Origin: Pseudalkalibacillus hwajinpoensis
GTDB taxonomy: Bacteria; Bacillota; Bacilli; Bacillales; Guptibacillaceae
NCBI RefSeq assembly: GCF_039851965.1
Contig: NZ_CP156674.1
Location: 434,001-498,000 of the forward strand
DNA length: 64,000 bases
Reading direction: 5' to 3'
A model generated the notes under the pieces. The model made no database searches, was not told where the DNA came from, and was given only the letters and a program-made list of their open reading frames with translations. Below, piece by piece: positions 43,666 through 53,098 of the stretch. Positions within the stretch are counted from its first letter, which is position 1; every line of letters starts with the position of its first letter. Both the position numbers and the translations under genes were made by a program.

Positions 43666-43677
43666 GTTCGCCGCCTC

Positions 43678-44007
43678 CTAATCCAGTTTTTCAAGAGATT
43701 TAATCAATGACAGCGCCTTGGAGCTCTCATTCTCACTCACAATAGCTTCTCTGAGCTGCTTTAGCAGCTCCTGACGTTTGATGTATCGCTCGAATAGCAA
43801 CAGTTTTGCTTCATATTCTTCTATCATTTGCTCGGTTCGCTTAATGTTATCATAGACAGCCTGACGGCTAACTTGAAATTCTTCTGCGATTTCACCAAGG
43901 GAATAATCATCTAGATAATACAATGCCATATAATTTCGCTGTTTCGGTGTTAAGAGCGACTGGTAAAAGTCGAATAACGAGTTAATTCGCATCGTTTTTT
44001 CTAGCAT
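43678..44007 (-). CDS. ylxM: YlxM, UPF0122 helix-turn-helix protein
   Basis: A 109-residue protein with a sigma-70 region-4-like helix-turn-helix (ALYYLDDYSLGEIAEEFQVS then RQAVYDNIKRTE, about residues 28-60). In streptococci the homologue influences SRP assembly; a direct role here is inferred from the invariant ftsY-ylxM-ffh order. It starts MLEKTMRINSLFDFYQSLLT and has its own promoter. It ends 12 bases before ffh. Confidence 0.92.
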   Translation of the reverse strand: MLEKTMRINSLFDFYQSLLTPKQRNYMALYYLDDYSLGEIAEEFQVSRQAVYDNIKRTEQMIEEYEAKLLLFERYIKRQELLKQLREAIVSENESSKALSLIKSLEKLD

Positions 44008-44049
44008 TGTTAACAGCCCCTTGTTAAGGTAATCACCTTTACGTTAATT

Positions 44050-44078
44050 ATACTACTATGCGTCATATTATTTGTCAA
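44050..44078 (-). promoter_or_regulatory. Sigma-A promoter of ylxM-ffh
   Basis: Minus strand TTGACA (44073-44078, perfect consensus), 17-base spacer, TAGTAT (44050-44055). A TATAAT three bases further on is at a less favourable spacing of 20. Confidence 0.75.
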
Positions 44079-44109
44079 GATTTTTTCTTAACACAATTGA
44101 TCATTGATT

Positions 44110-45105
44110 TTATTCGTCGTTTTCACGATCTTCTTCAATGATAGAAGAGAATAATCCATAAACAAATGTGTCTGGATCAAATTCTTGAAGATCATCTATT
44201 TTTTCTCCGAGCCCTACGAGTTTAACAGGGATATCGAGCTCATGTCGAATCGCGAGCACAATACCACCTTTCGCTGTTCCATCAAGCTTAGTAAGGGCAA
44301 TTCCTGATACATCGGTCGACTGACCGAACTGCTTCGCCTGGCTCATTGCATTCTGTCCTGTAGTGGCATCAAGGACCAGGATCACTTCGTGTGGACCTGA
44401 AGGTACTTCCTTTTGAATAACACGCTTAACTTTTTCAAGCTCGTTCATTAAGTTGACCTTGTTCTGAAGCCGTCCTGCTGTATCGCAAAGTAGGATGTCT
44501 GCCTGACGAGATTTCGCAGATTGTACAGCGTCAAATACAACAGCAGCAGGATCTGAACCAGCCTGGTGCTTGATTACATCAACGCCCGCTCTTTCTCCCC
44601 ACACATCTAGCTGTTCAATCGCACCAGCCCGGAACGTATCTCCCGCTGCAAGCACAACCTTCTTTCCTTCCTGCTTGAACTTGTGAGCAAGTTTCCCGAT
44701 CGTTGTTGTTTTCCCTACTCCGTTAACACCAACAAATAAGAAAACGGTTAGGCCATCCTCCTGGACATTAAGTGAACCATCTTCATCAGATTTATGAAGA
44801 AGTTCAGCAAGTTTCTCTGAAATAACGCTTTGAAGATCCTTTGTGTCCTTGATGTTACGTGTTCTGGCTTCATCTTTTAGCACATCAATCAGGTCCATCA
44901 CGGTGGCGACGCCAACATCTGCCCCAATGAGGAGTTCTTCTAGCTCCTCGAAAAAGTCTTCATCGACTTTCCGGTAATTTTTAACGAGGTTGTTCATCTT
45001 TGTTGAGAAAGATGTTCTTGTTTTTTCTAGCCCGTCTCTGAACTTGTCTGTTACTTCGTCTGTTTGTGTCGTGAATTTATCTTTAAGCTTCTTAAAAAAA
45101 CTCAT
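44110..45105 (-). CDS. ftsY: SRP receptor FtsY
   Basis: A 331-residue SRP GTPase that delivers Ffh-bound ribosomes to SecYEG. The short charged N-terminal region (about 1-45) replaces the long acidic domain of E. coli; the NG domain follows with GVNGVGKTTTIGKLA (126-140), DTAGRLQNKVNLM and TKLDGTAKGG. The ATG follows the smc stop by 18 bases with GGGGGAA. Order smc-ftsY is conserved in Bacilli. Confidence 0.97.
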   Translation of the reverse strand: MSFFKKLKDKFTTQTDEVTDKFRDGLEKTRTSFSTKMNNLVKNYRKVDEDFFEELEELLIGADVGVATVMDLIDVLKDEARTRNIKDTKDLQSVISEKLAELLHKSDEDGSLNVQEDGLTVFLFVGVNGVGKTTTIGKLAHKFKQEGKKVVLAAGDTFRAGAIEQLDVWGERAGVDVIKHQAGSDPAAVVFDAVQSAKSRQADILLCDTAGRLQNKVNLMNELEKVKRVIQKEVPSGPHEVILVLDATTGQNAMSQAKQFGQSTDVSGIALTKLDGTAKGGIVLAIRHELDIPVKLVGLGEKIDDLQEFDPDTFVYGLFSSIIEEDRENDE

Positions 45106-45123
45106 GTTAATTCCCCCTGATCG

Positions 45124-48100
45124 TTAGTGCGAGACTAAATGCTTCGATTCTTCCAGTCTAACCGAAACAAGTCTCGATACACCTGATTCTTGCATTGTTA
45201 CTCCATAAAGAACGTCTGATTCTTCCATTGTCCCTTTACGGTGCGTAATGACAATAAACTGTGTTTTTTCACTAAATTGCTTTAAATAGCGAGCAAATCG
45301 GTTTACGTTGGCATCATCTAGCGCCGCTTCTACTTCATCAAGGACGCAGAAAGGTACTGGTCGTACTTTTAAAATCGCAAACAGTAATGCAATCGCTGTA
45401 AATGCGCGCTCACCACCTGAAAGAAGGGCGAGGTGCTGAAGTTTCTTGCCAGGAGGCTGCGCTACAATATCAACGCCTGTGGTGAGAAGATTTTCAGAAT
45501 CAGTTAAAATCAGATCCGCTTTCCCTCCGCCAAATAGCTCTTTAAATACAATTTGGAATTGAGAGCGGATTTTCGTAAACGTCCCTTCAAAACGCTTTTT
45601 CATTTCCTCATCCATCTCACCAATGACATGGTAAAGCGTTTCTTTTGCCTGCAATAGATCCGCCTGCTGATCGTTTAAGAACGTGAACCGTTCATTTACG
45701 CGCTCATACTCATCGATTGCGCCAAGGTTAACTGTACCAAGCTCATCAATTTCTAGCTTAATTAATTTTAATTTTCGTTTTGCTTCATCCGGTTCATACT
45801 TGAGCACATGTTTCTCTTTTGCAGCTTCATACGTTAGTCCGTATTCTTCACTCAACATTGTTAGACGATTTTCAAGCTCTACATCAAGTCGGTTAATCCT
45901 GACTTCAACTGCTTGCATGAGCCCTGACAGTTGTTTTTCCTCTGCAATTAACAGATCAAGCTTCTTGCTAATGGTTTCGATCTCTTTTTGAAGGGAGACC
46001 TTCACTTCTCGTTCCTTTTGAAGAGATGTCAGCAACGCTTCTTTCTCAGTGCGCAGAGTAATAATGTTCTGATCCAGCTTTTCTTCCCCATTTGAGTTAG
46101 AGGACATGGCTTCTGATAACAGCGTATACTCTTCTGTTGTTTCTTTAAGCTGTGTGTTCGTATCGTTTTGTTCTGATGTTAGTCGATGGAGCGTCTCTTT
46201 TTGATTTTGGAACGATTGCTGATGTTCAGCAACCTTCACTTTTAAATCAGTTATTTCGGTTTGGATCGATTCACGAGAAGTCTGCTGGGTCTGCTTCTTC
46301 GCCGTCAGATTTTCAATCTTCTCTTCTAATTCCGCAGCTTGTTTTGTAATGATTTCCAAACGATCAGACAAATAAACGCTTCTAGCCTGGTGGGTTTCTT
46401 CTTCATCATCAATAGCCTTTTTCTCACGATCATAAAGCTCGAGACGTTCGTTAGTATTACGTTCTTCTCCCTCGATTCGTTTCAAGTCTCCAAGAAGAGA
46501 TTGTTCTTCGAGACGAAGGTTTTCCCCCTTTTCTCGTAACGAATCAAGAGTCACTTCTAATTCTGCAAGTTCGGCCTTGTCCTCTTTTATTTCTTGCTCG
46601 GCTCCAGCTGTTTTCTCCTCCATATCTGCAAGCTTTTTCTCCAATTGCTCAAGATCTCGCTGACGACTTAGCAGAGACGATGATTTCTGCTTAACACTCC
46701 CCCCGCTCATTGAGCCACCGGGATTGACTACATCTCCTTCGAGCGTAACAATGCGCGTTCTGTATTGCATAATTTTCGCAAGCTCATTCGCGCCCTTCAG
46801 CTCTTTGGCTATCAATACTGAGCCGAGTAAATTTTCTAGAACAGACTTATATTTCGAATCATATTGAAATAAATCCGAGGCAACACCGACCAAAGCCTCA
46901 TGCTGTTTAACTCGCTCAAGGTCATACCCGGAGATTTTTCTGGATTTAACGACTGTTAAAGGTAAAAAGGTCGCGCGACCGGAACGGTTCTTCTTCAGGA
47001 AGCTAATTGCCTGACGACCGTACTCCTCATCCTGTACAACGACATTTTGCATCGCACTACCAAGGGCAGTTTCGAGAGCCGTCTCGACTTCCTTTGGAAC
47101 CGTAATAAGTTCAGCGATAGCCCCTTCAATCCCTCGGAGCTCTTCTCTTGCTTTCAATACTTCCTTCACACCCTGGAAGAAGCCAGCGTAATCATCCTGC
47201 ATTTCTTCAAGCATTTCTTTCTTTGACTTATACTGTTGGATATACTGATATGCTTGATATAGTTTGGATTCTTTCTCGCTAACGGATTTCTTCTTCTCCT
47301 CGACATCATGCTTACTCTTATAAAAACGGGAAACGTGAACTTCAAGAAGCTTCTTTGATTCGTTTAATTGATTGGAGAGGTCCGTTTTCTTATCGTCAAC
47401 CTTACTTCGCTCTTCAATAAATTTATGGTTATCCCCATCAAGGCGCTGTTTTCGCTGCTTTAGTACGGATAGTTGATCCTGAAGGTAGCGATTTTCATTT
47501 CGAACCGATGCCTGTTCATTCAGAAGCTCGAAATAATCCGATTTCATTCGATCGATCTCCTGCTCAATATCCTGCTCGATATCAGAAAGCAGCTCTGTTT
47601 CCTTTTTAAGACGTGCCTTTAAATCACTCAGTTCTCTCTTTTGCTGCTCGAACTTCGTGCGATGGTGTTCAATTTCTTGTTCATAATACGTTTTCTTTTC
47701 TTGTAAGAACGCGATCCGTTCTTTCAAATTCGATCGATTTTGATGGGCATTTTTCTTGCGCTCTTTCAGTACTTCCTTTTTTCCTTCTAGCTTCTCAAGT
47801 TCTTCACTCGTATCAAGCAACTTTTGTTGATACATTTCTAAATCATTTTCCGATTGATCAAGTTTAAGACGAGCCTTCGTAACGTCTTCCTTCTTTAATT
47901 GGATCGCTTCAGCAAGTTCATTACCTTTCACTTTTAATGAATCAAGCTCGGCCGTCTTTTCCTTCCATGCACGGTGATACTCTTCAATTTCGTGAACCGT
48001 AAGCGCTGCTTCAATTTTTTCGAGATCTTCTCGTTTTTGCAAGTAATCTTTAGCAATTGACGCCTGCATTCTCAGCGGTTCTACCTGATCTTCTAGTTCA

Positions 48101-48690
48101 TACAAAATATCTTCTACACGATGTAAATTATCTTCCGTTTCTTTCAAACGTGATTCGGCCTTGTTTTTACGTGTTTTGTATTTAAGAACCCCTGCGGCTT
48201 CTTCAAAGATTTTACGACGTTCTTCTGATTTACTGCTTAGAATTTCCTCTATTCTACCCTGTCCAATAATCGAAAAGGATTCTTTACCGAGCCCTGAATC
48301 CATAAAAAGTTCAACAATGTCTTTCAGACGGCACGTCTGATTATTTAATAAGTACTCACTATCTCCCGAACGATAGACGCGCCTTGTCACACTCACTTCG
48401 TTATATTCAATTGGAAGGTATTGATTAGTATTATCAAGAGTCAGCGTCACTTCTGCTAGATTAACAGCTTTTCTAGTGTCGCTCCCTGCGAAAATAATAT
48501 CTTCCATTTTAGCGCCTCTGAGTGACCTGGCCGACTGTTCACCAAGCACCCATCGAATCGCGTCATTTATATTACTTTTGCCGCTTCCGTTAGGACCGAC
48601 AACTGATGTTACTCCTGGGACAAACTCAACTGAAATACGATCGGCAAATGATTTAAAGCCGACTACATCTAATCGTTTGAGGAACATCAT
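45124..48690 (-). CDS. smc: Chromosome segregation ATPase SMC
   Basis: An 1188-residue condensin core subunit that organises the chromosome with ScpA and ScpB. Walker A GPNGSGKSN is at residues 32-40, two long coiled coils flank a hinge (about 500-670, with GGSMSGGS near 660), and the C-terminal head has the signature LSGGERAFTAIALLF and Walker B VLDEVEAALDD. Two adjacent ATG codons (48690, 48687) follow GAGGGGG; homologues favour MFLKRLDVVGFKSF, the second. Length equals the B. subtilis protein within a few residues. Confidence 0.97.
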   Translation of the reverse strand: MMFLKRLDVVGFKSFADRISVEFVPGVTSVVGPNGSGKSNINDAIRWVLGEQSARSLRGAKMEDIIFAGSDTRKAVNLAEVTLTLDNTNQYLPIEYNEVSVTRRVYRSGDSEYLLNNQTCRLKDIVELFMDSGLGKESFSIIGQGRIEEILSSKSEERRKIFEEAAGVLKYKTRKNKAESRLKETEDNLHRVEDILYELEDQVEPLRMQASIAKDYLQKREDLEKIEAALTVHEIEEYHRAWKEKTAELDSLKVKGNELAEAIQLKKEDVTKARLKLDQSENDLEMYQQKLLDTSEELEKLEGKKEVLKERKKNAHQNRSNLKERIAFLQEKKTYYEQEIEHHRTKFEQQKRELSDLKARLKKETELLSDIEQDIEQEIDRMKSDYFELLNEQASVRNENRYLQDQLSVLKQRKQRLDGDNHKFIEERSKVDDKKTDLSNQLNESKKLLEVHVSRFYKSKHDVEEKKKSVSEKESKLYQAYQYIQQYKSKKEMLEEMQDDYAGFFQGVKEVLKAREELRGIEGAIAELITVPKEVETALETALGSAMQNVVVQDEEYGRQAISFLKKNRSGRATFLPLTVVKSRKISGYDLERVKQHEALVGVASDLFQYDSKYKSVLENLLGSVLIAKELKGANELAKIMQYRTRIVTLEGDVVNPGGSMSGGSVKQKSSSLLSRQRDLEQLEKKLADMEEKTAGAEQEIKEDKAELAELEVTLDSLREKGENLRLEEQSLLGDLKRIEGEERNTNERLELYDREKKAIDDEEETHQARSVYLSDRLEIITKQAAELEEKIENLTAKKQTQQTSRESIQTEITDLKVKVAEHQQSFQNQKETLHRLTSEQNDTNTQLKETTEEYTLLSEAMSSNSNGEEKLDQNIITLRTEKEALLTSLQKEREVKVSLQKEIETISKKLDLLIAEEKQLSGLMQAVEVRINRLDVELENRLTMLSEEYGLTYEAAKEKHVLKYEPDEAKRKLKLIKLEIDELGTVNLGAIDEYERVNERFTFLNDQQADLLQAKETLYHVIGEMDEEMKKRFEGTFTKIRSQFQIVFKELFGGGKADLILTDSENLLTTGVDIVAQPPGKKLQHLALLSGGERAFTAIALLFAILKVRPVPFCVLDEVEAALDDANVNRFARYLKQFSEKTQFIVITHRKGTMEESDVLYGVTMQESGVSRLVSVRLEESKHLVSH

Positions 48691-48807
48691 CTTTCCCCCT
48701 CATCTGTTTCATCTATGTATGAAAATCAACCACTAATTGATTTTTTAATTCACTAACTGCCTTATTTTATCACATATTAACGACCTCTACGATACTACGT
48801 CAGGACA

Positions 48808-48816
48808 TGTTACAAT
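48808..48816 (+). promoter_or_regulatory. Extended -10 promoter for the UPF0435 gene
   Basis: TGTTACAAT at 48808-48816 has the TGn extension before the -10 hexamer; no -35 is recognisable. Between it and the gene is a leader of about 115 bases with three short hairpins. Confidence 0.45.
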
Positions 48817-48936
48817 AAGAAAAGCCTAAAGCTCCTTTATGAGAGCTGGCATACTAACATGGCGAGCGAATACACCTCTCCATGAGTTTGGAACTCGAAA
48901 CAAATTAAGTAAAACTTATTAAGGCAGGTGGTACAT

Positions 48937-49161
48937 ATGGATCTTACGATTAAATCTGAAGAAAACCTTGCATTTATGATTGAAAGTATTAAAGAAAAGA
49001 TGCAGGTGATTAACGCTGGAATGATTAAACCAGAATCCTACGATATGTCTTCTTATGAAGACATTCACGAAATTTACGTGATGGTGAGCAAAAAAGAATC
49101 TCTTAGTGTTGGAGAAATGCAGGCATTACTCGCTGAACTCGGAAAAATGCGCGCATCTTAG
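48937..49161 (+). CDS. UPF0435/DUF1128 family protein (YfkK-like)
   Basis: A 74-residue all-helical small protein of the DUF1128 family, whose function is unknown. It starts MDLTIKSEENLAFMIESIKE after AGGTGG and ends LAELGKMRAS. It lies between the divergent smc and convergent rnc, on the strand opposite to all neighbours; in B. subtilis the relative yfkK is elsewhere, so this is a local insertion. A shared bidirectional terminator ends it. Confidence 0.8.
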   Translation: MDLTIKSEENLAFMIESIKEKMQVINAGMIKPESYDMSSYEDIHEIYVMVSKKESLSVGEMQALLAELGKMRAS

Positions 49162-49176
49162 GAAAGCGAAACGTTC

Positions 49177-49209
49177 AAAAAAAGAATCCTGTTTATCAGG
49201 ATTCTTTTT
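49177..49209. terminator. Bidirectional terminator between UPF0435 gene and rnc
   Basis: A perfect 11-bp stem AAAGAATCCTG/CAGGATTCTTT with a 5-base loop and A/T runs on both flanks. It serves the plus-strand small gene and rnc, whose TGA lies in the loop region. Confidence 0.9.
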
Positions 49210-49987
49210 CACTGCGTTCTTTTAAATTCATTAGTGCTTTCTGGGCAGCCATCTGTTCAGCTTCTTTTTTTGAGCGTCCGGTCCCAACGCCAAGGTCGTT
49301 TCCATTTAACATTACTTTTGAACCAAATTCTCTATTGTGTGCAGGTCCTTTTTCTTCTGTAATTACATAATCAATGATGCCAAGACTTTCACGTTGAATG
49401 ACTTCTTGAAGCTGGCTTTTATAATCCATCACATGAGAAAAAGCACCGGCATTGATCTTAGGGTAAACAAACCTCTCAAGAAATTCAAAGACGACTTCAA
49501 GGCCTCGATCAAGATACATCGCACAAACAAATGATTCGAACACGTCAGCAAGCAATGCGGGTCTCATTCGCCCCCCTGTCATTTCCTCGCCCTTGCCAAG
49601 TAGCACAAGATGTCCGAAATTTAAATCGTTTGCGAATTGAACTAGTGAGGGTTCACAAACAATTGCGGCTCTAAGCTTTGTCAGCTGGCCTTCACTCATG
49701 TTCGGGTACTTTTCAAATAAGTATCTTGATATTGTGAGCTCAAGTACGGCATCTCCAAGAAATTCAAGACGTTCATTGTCCATCTGCGGATGCAGTCGAT
49801 GCTCATTCACATAGGATGAATGGGTAAAAGCCTGAAAAAGCAGCTGTTCGTTTTCGAACGATACACCAATTTCCTCTTGAAATGCAGCAAATTGCGATTT
49901 AATCGCGTCTCCAACCACGAGTTGTCGTGAATGCTTAGGTTTGAAACGTCTGGCTCTCGTTTTTGGTGAATGCTTTGATTTGGACAT
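49196..49987 (-). CDS. rnc: Ribonuclease III
   Basis: A 263-residue double-strand-specific endonuclease for rRNA, scRNA and antisense RNA processing. The catalytic signature NERLEFLGDAVLEL lies near residue 70, and the C-terminal double-stranded RNA binding domain (about 185-255) reads DYKSQLQEVIQ to GRSKKEAEQMAAQKAL. The ATG at 49987 has GTGGAGG 5-6 bases upstream. It follows acpP and precedes smc as in B. subtilis, except for the small gene between. Confidence 0.97.
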   Translation of the reverse strand: MSKSKHSPKTRARRFKPKHSRQLVVGDAIKSQFAAFQEEIGVSFENEQLLFQAFTHSSYVNEHRLHPQMDNERLEFLGDAVLELTISRYLFEKYPNMSEGQLTKLRAAIVCEPSLVQFANDLNFGHLVLLGKGEEMTGGRMRPALLADVFESFVCAMYLDRGLEVVFEFLERFVYPKINAGAFSHVMDYKSQLQEVIQRESLGIIDYVITEEKGPAHNREFGSKVMLNGNDLGVGTGRSKKEAEQMAAQKALMNLKERSEKES

Positions 49988-50049
49988 AGATACCTCCACG
50001 ACTTATCACTATCATCTTTGTTTACTATTTCTTAGTTACAAGGGAATAA

Positions 50050-50097
50050 AGCCCCGCTTACCGGGGCTGATTCCACAACTTCAGGCTTAACCTGAAG
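50050..50097 (-). terminator. Two tandem hairpins after acpP
   Basis: The first hairpin CTTCAGG/CCTGAAG (50079-50097) touches the acpP stop codon; the second, AGCCCCG/CGGGGCT (50050-50068), is followed by TTATTCCC on the minus strand. They probably end the fapR operon, with limited read-through to rnc. Confidence 0.75.
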
Positions 50098-50098
50098 A

Positions 50099-50332
50099 TT
50101 ATTGATGGCTATTTATGTAATCAATTACATCGCCAACTGTTACAATTTTCTCAGCATCTTCATCGGAAATTTCAAGATCAAACTCATCTTCAAGTTCCAT
50201 GACTAATTCCACTACATCAAGGGAATCGGCGCCAAGGTCGTCTTTGAAAGAAGCTTCTGGTTTAATCTCAGATTCTTCAACTCCAAGACGATCAACAATA
50301 ATCTTTGTTACACGCTCTAGTGTATCTGCCAT
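50099..50332 (-). CDS. acpP: Acyl carrier protein
   Basis: A 77-residue carrier of growing fatty acids. The phosphopantetheine attachment site is Ser37 in GADSLDVVELVMELEDEF. The start MADTLERVTKI follows GGGGAGG at 8 bases; the earlier GTG is inside the site. It is the last gene of fapR-plsX-fabD-fabG-acpP and would receive its 4'-phosphopantetheine from AcpS elsewhere. Confidence 0.97.
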   Translation of the reverse strand: MADTLERVTKIIVDRLGVEESEIKPEASFKDDLGADSLDVVELVMELEDEFDLEISDEDAEKIVTVGDVIDYINSHQ

Positions 50333-50399
50333 TAGACTCACCTCCCCTCAAGCTATTATAGGATATCTAAAGCGAAAAAACTAGACATTGGATAAAAAG

Positions 50400-51140
50400 T
50401 TACATGACCATGCCGCCGTCAATGTGAAGGGTCTGGCCTGTAATGTAATTGGCATCATCTGAGACAAGGAATTTCGTCGCTTTCGCAATATCTTCAGCTA
50501 CCCCAAGTCTTGCGAGCGGAATTTGTCCTTTCATTCCGCTTTTCACTTCATCAGAAAGCTCATCTGTCATATCTGTCTCAATGAATCCAGGGGCAAGGGC
50601 GTTCACCGTGATGTTCCGGCTTGCGAGCTCTTTCGCCGTCGTTTTCGTTAACCCAATTACACCAGCTTTAGCAGCAACGTAATTAGCCTGTCCTGCGTTC
50701 CCAGCGACTCCTACTACTGATGCCACATTTACAATACGCCCATAGCGCTGTTTCATCATCTGCCGTGTAACCGATTTTGTGCAGTTAAAGACACCTTTTA
50801 AATTCGTGTCAATAACCGCATCCCATTCTTCTTCCTTCATTCTCATGATAAGGTTGTCACGGGTTATACCTGCATTGTTGACAAGAACTTCGATACTACC
50901 AAACGTTGATACAACTTCCTTAATCATCGTCTGTACTTCTTCCATACTGGCAACGTTCGCTTTGATCGCAATGGCCTGACCACCAGCCGCTTTGATTTCT
51001 TCCACAACTGCGTTTGCCTTCGCTTCACTTCCAGCGTAGTTCACCGCTACATTCATACCTTCTCGAGCAAGTTCAAGAGCAATTGCACGCCCAATTCCAC
51101 GAGAAGCACCTGTTACTAGCGCTGTTTTATTTTCAGCCAT
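50400..51140 (-). CDS. fabG: 3-oxoacyl-[acyl carrier protein] reductase FabG
   Basis: A 246-residue NADPH short-chain dehydrogenase reducing beta-ketoacyl-ACP. The cofactor motif TGASRGIG is at 10-17, NNAG near 88, and the catalytic Ser141, Tyr154 and Lys158 are all present. It starts 2 bases after fabD with its site GGGGAGGAAT inside the fabD end. Its operon position next to acpP and fabD identifies it as the housekeeping FabG. Confidence 0.97.
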   Translation of the reverse strand: MAENKTALVTGASRGIGRAIALELAREGMNVAVNYAGSEAKANAVVEEIKAAGGQAIAIKANVASMEEVQTMIKEVVSTFGSIEVLVNNAGITRDNLIMRMKEEEWDAVIDTNLKGVFNCTKSVTRQMMKQRYGRIVNVASVVGVAGNAGQANYVAAKAGVIGLTKTTAKELASRNITVNALAPGFIETDMTDELSDEVKSGMKGQIPLARLGVAEDIAKATKFLVSDDANYITGQTLHIDGGMVM

Positions 51141-51142
51141 CG

Positions 51143-52084
51143 TTATTCCTCCCCTAACTTTTCAATAAGCTGGTCGAGTTGCTCAGGCGTACCGACCGCA
51201 TGAACGGATGCTCGACGATTTACCTTTTTCACAAGTCCTGACAGAACATTCCCTGGTCCTACTTCGATAAATGTATCAACACCAAGGTCCATAAGCTTAC
51301 GAACTGTATCTTCAAAGAGAACAGGTGAGTAAATTTGCTTAAGAAGATTTTCATGAATCTCAAGAGCAGATGTAGTAGGCTCAGCCGTGACATTTGCTAT
51401 TACAGGAATCGATGCATCATGAATCTTTATCGCTTCAAGAATCGAAGCTAGTTGATCAGCGGCAGGTTTCATCAAGCTCGAGTGAAACGGTCCGCTTACC
51501 TGCAACGGAATAACGCGGCGAGCTCCCTTTTCTTTCGCTACTTCCGATGCTTTTTCTACGCCTTCTTTTGCTCCAGAAATAACGATTTGTCCAGGACTAT
51601 TTAAGTTCGCGAGCTGTACCGTTGCGGTTGACGCAGAAACGTCATCCACTACTGCCTGTAGCTCTTCTCTCTCCATCCCCATAACAGCCGCCATTGCACC
51701 TTCACCTGAAGGGACAGCTTCTTCCATATAAAGTCCACGATTTCGTACTGCGAATACGGCATCCGAAAATGACAGGGCACCTGAAGCAACAAGCGCTGAA
51801 TACTCACCAAGGCTATGGCCAGCCGTGTAGTCCGCTGTAATTCCCTTTTCACGAAGGGCTTCAAGTACCGCTACGCTAGCAGTTACAAGAGCAGGCTGTG
51901 TATTTTCCGTTCTCGTTAAAGTTTCGATTGGTCCATTCATGATTAGCTTTGTTAATTCAAAATCGAGGCGGTTATCGGCTTCTTTAAAAACATCTTTCGA
52001 TACCGAATAGGCATCCATAAATGCCTGTCCCATACCGACTGCCTGTGAACCCTGGCCTGGAAATAGAAATGCTGTTTTACCCAT
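51143..52084 (-). CDS. fabD: Malonyl-CoA:ACP transacylase
   Basis: A 313-residue enzyme loading malonate onto ACP. It opens with FLFPGQGSQAVGMG, and the nucleophile is Ser91 in TAGHSLGEYSAL; QVSGPFHSSLM supplies the catalytic histidine (near 200). Its ATG overlaps the plsX stop by one base (TAATG), so the two are coupled. Confidence 0.97.
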   Translation of the reverse strand: MGKTAFLFPGQGSQAVGMGQAFMDAYSVSKDVFKEADNRLDFELTKLIMNGPIETLTRTENTQPALVTASVAVLEALREKGITADYTAGHSLGEYSALVASGALSFSDAVFAVRNRGLYMEEAVPSGEGAMAAVMGMEREELQAVVDDVSASTATVQLANLNSPGQIVISGAKEGVEKASEVAKEKGARRVIPLQVSGPFHSSLMKPAADQLASILEAIKIHDASIPVIANVTAEPTTSALEIHENLLKQIYSPVLFEDTVRKLMDLGVDTFIEVGPGNVLSGLVKKVNRRASVHAVGTPEQLDQLIEKLGEE

Positions 52085-53082
52085 TATTGATCTCCTTCCT
52101 TTTTTACAAGCGAAGTTTGAATCGCTGTAACGACATTACCGGTTACCATCATTCTTGCCTGTTTAATCGCACTAAAGACAGCACGGCTATTTGAGGAACC
52201 GTGTGCTTTAATAACGGGTGCCTTTAAACCAAATAATCCAGCACCGCCATATTCTGAATAATCAAGTTTCGAGCTTAGGTTCTTCAGCTTTGGCTTCAAA
52301 ACACCTGCTGCCAGTTTACTTGTGAATGAGCTCGTTAGCTCTTCTTTCAACATCTTAAACATGGTGAGGACTGTTCCTTCTATCGTTTTTAACACAAGAT
52401 TACCAGAAAATCCATCACAAACGACAACGTCCGCGGCATTACCAAGGATGTCTCTTGATTCGACGTTTCCTACAAAGTTAAGTCCGCTATCCTGAAGAAA
52501 TGTAAATGCCTGTTTACTAAGTTCATTCCCTTTTCCTTCTTCAGTGCCGATATTTAAAAGACCCACTCGTGGATTCGAAACGCCGCGTACTTTTTCAGCA
52601 TAAATGGAACCCATATGCGCATATTGAAGCAAATGCTCAGGTTTCGCATCCATATTCGCTCCAACATCGAGTAAAACGAACCCTTTTTCATCTATCGTCG
52701 GAAGTGTTGGCGCGAGGCCAGGACGTTCTATTCCATCAATCCGTCCGATGTATAACAATCCAGCTGACATAAGTGCTCCAGTATTACCAGCAGAAATGGC
52801 CGCATCGGCACGGCCTTCCTTCACTTCATTCACCGCTAGAACCATTGAAGCCTTCTTCTTTCGACGAACGGCACGTACTGGCTGATCCTCTGATTTGATA
52901 TATTCTTCTGTATGTAAAATCGAAATTCGATCTTTGTTGCCTTTTAGAAGCGGATTAATCTTCTCCTCATCGCCCACAATAGTCACAGATAGATCTTCAA
53001 ATGCCTCTATCGCTTCGTAAACACCATCAATTATCGATTGAGGTGCATTATCGCCGCCCATTGCATCAATTGCAAGTCTCAT
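52084..53082 (-). CDS. plsX: Phosphate acyltransferase PlsX
   Basis: A 332-residue peripheral membrane enzyme that makes acyl-phosphate from acyl-ACP, the donor for PlsY in phosphatidate synthesis. The start MRLAIDAMGGDNAPQSIIDG follows AAAGGAAG at 9 bases; the in-frame TTG at 53091 abuts the site and is rejected. The conserved SAGNTGALMSAGLL, LLDVGANMD and VVCDGFSGNLVLKT are intact. It links fatty acid and phospholipid synthesis in the FapR operon. Confidence 0.96.
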   Translation of the reverse strand: MRLAIDAMGGDNAPQSIIDGVYEAIEAFEDLSVTIVGDEEKINPLLKGNKDRISILHTEEYIKSEDQPVRAVRRKKKASMVLAVNEVKEGRADAAISAGNTGALMSAGLLYIGRIDGIERPGLAPTLPTIDEKGFVLLDVGANMDAKPEHLLQYAHMGSIYAEKVRGVSNPRVGLLNIGTEEGKGNELSKQAFTFLQDSGLNFVGNVESRDILGNAADVVVCDGFSGNLVLKTIEGTVLTMFKMLKEELTSSFTSKLAAGVLKPKLKNLSSKLDYSEYGGAGLFGLKAPVIKAHGSSNSRAVFSAIKQARMMVTGNVVTAIQTSLVKKEGDQ

Positions 53083-53098
53083 TTCATTCAACTTCCTT

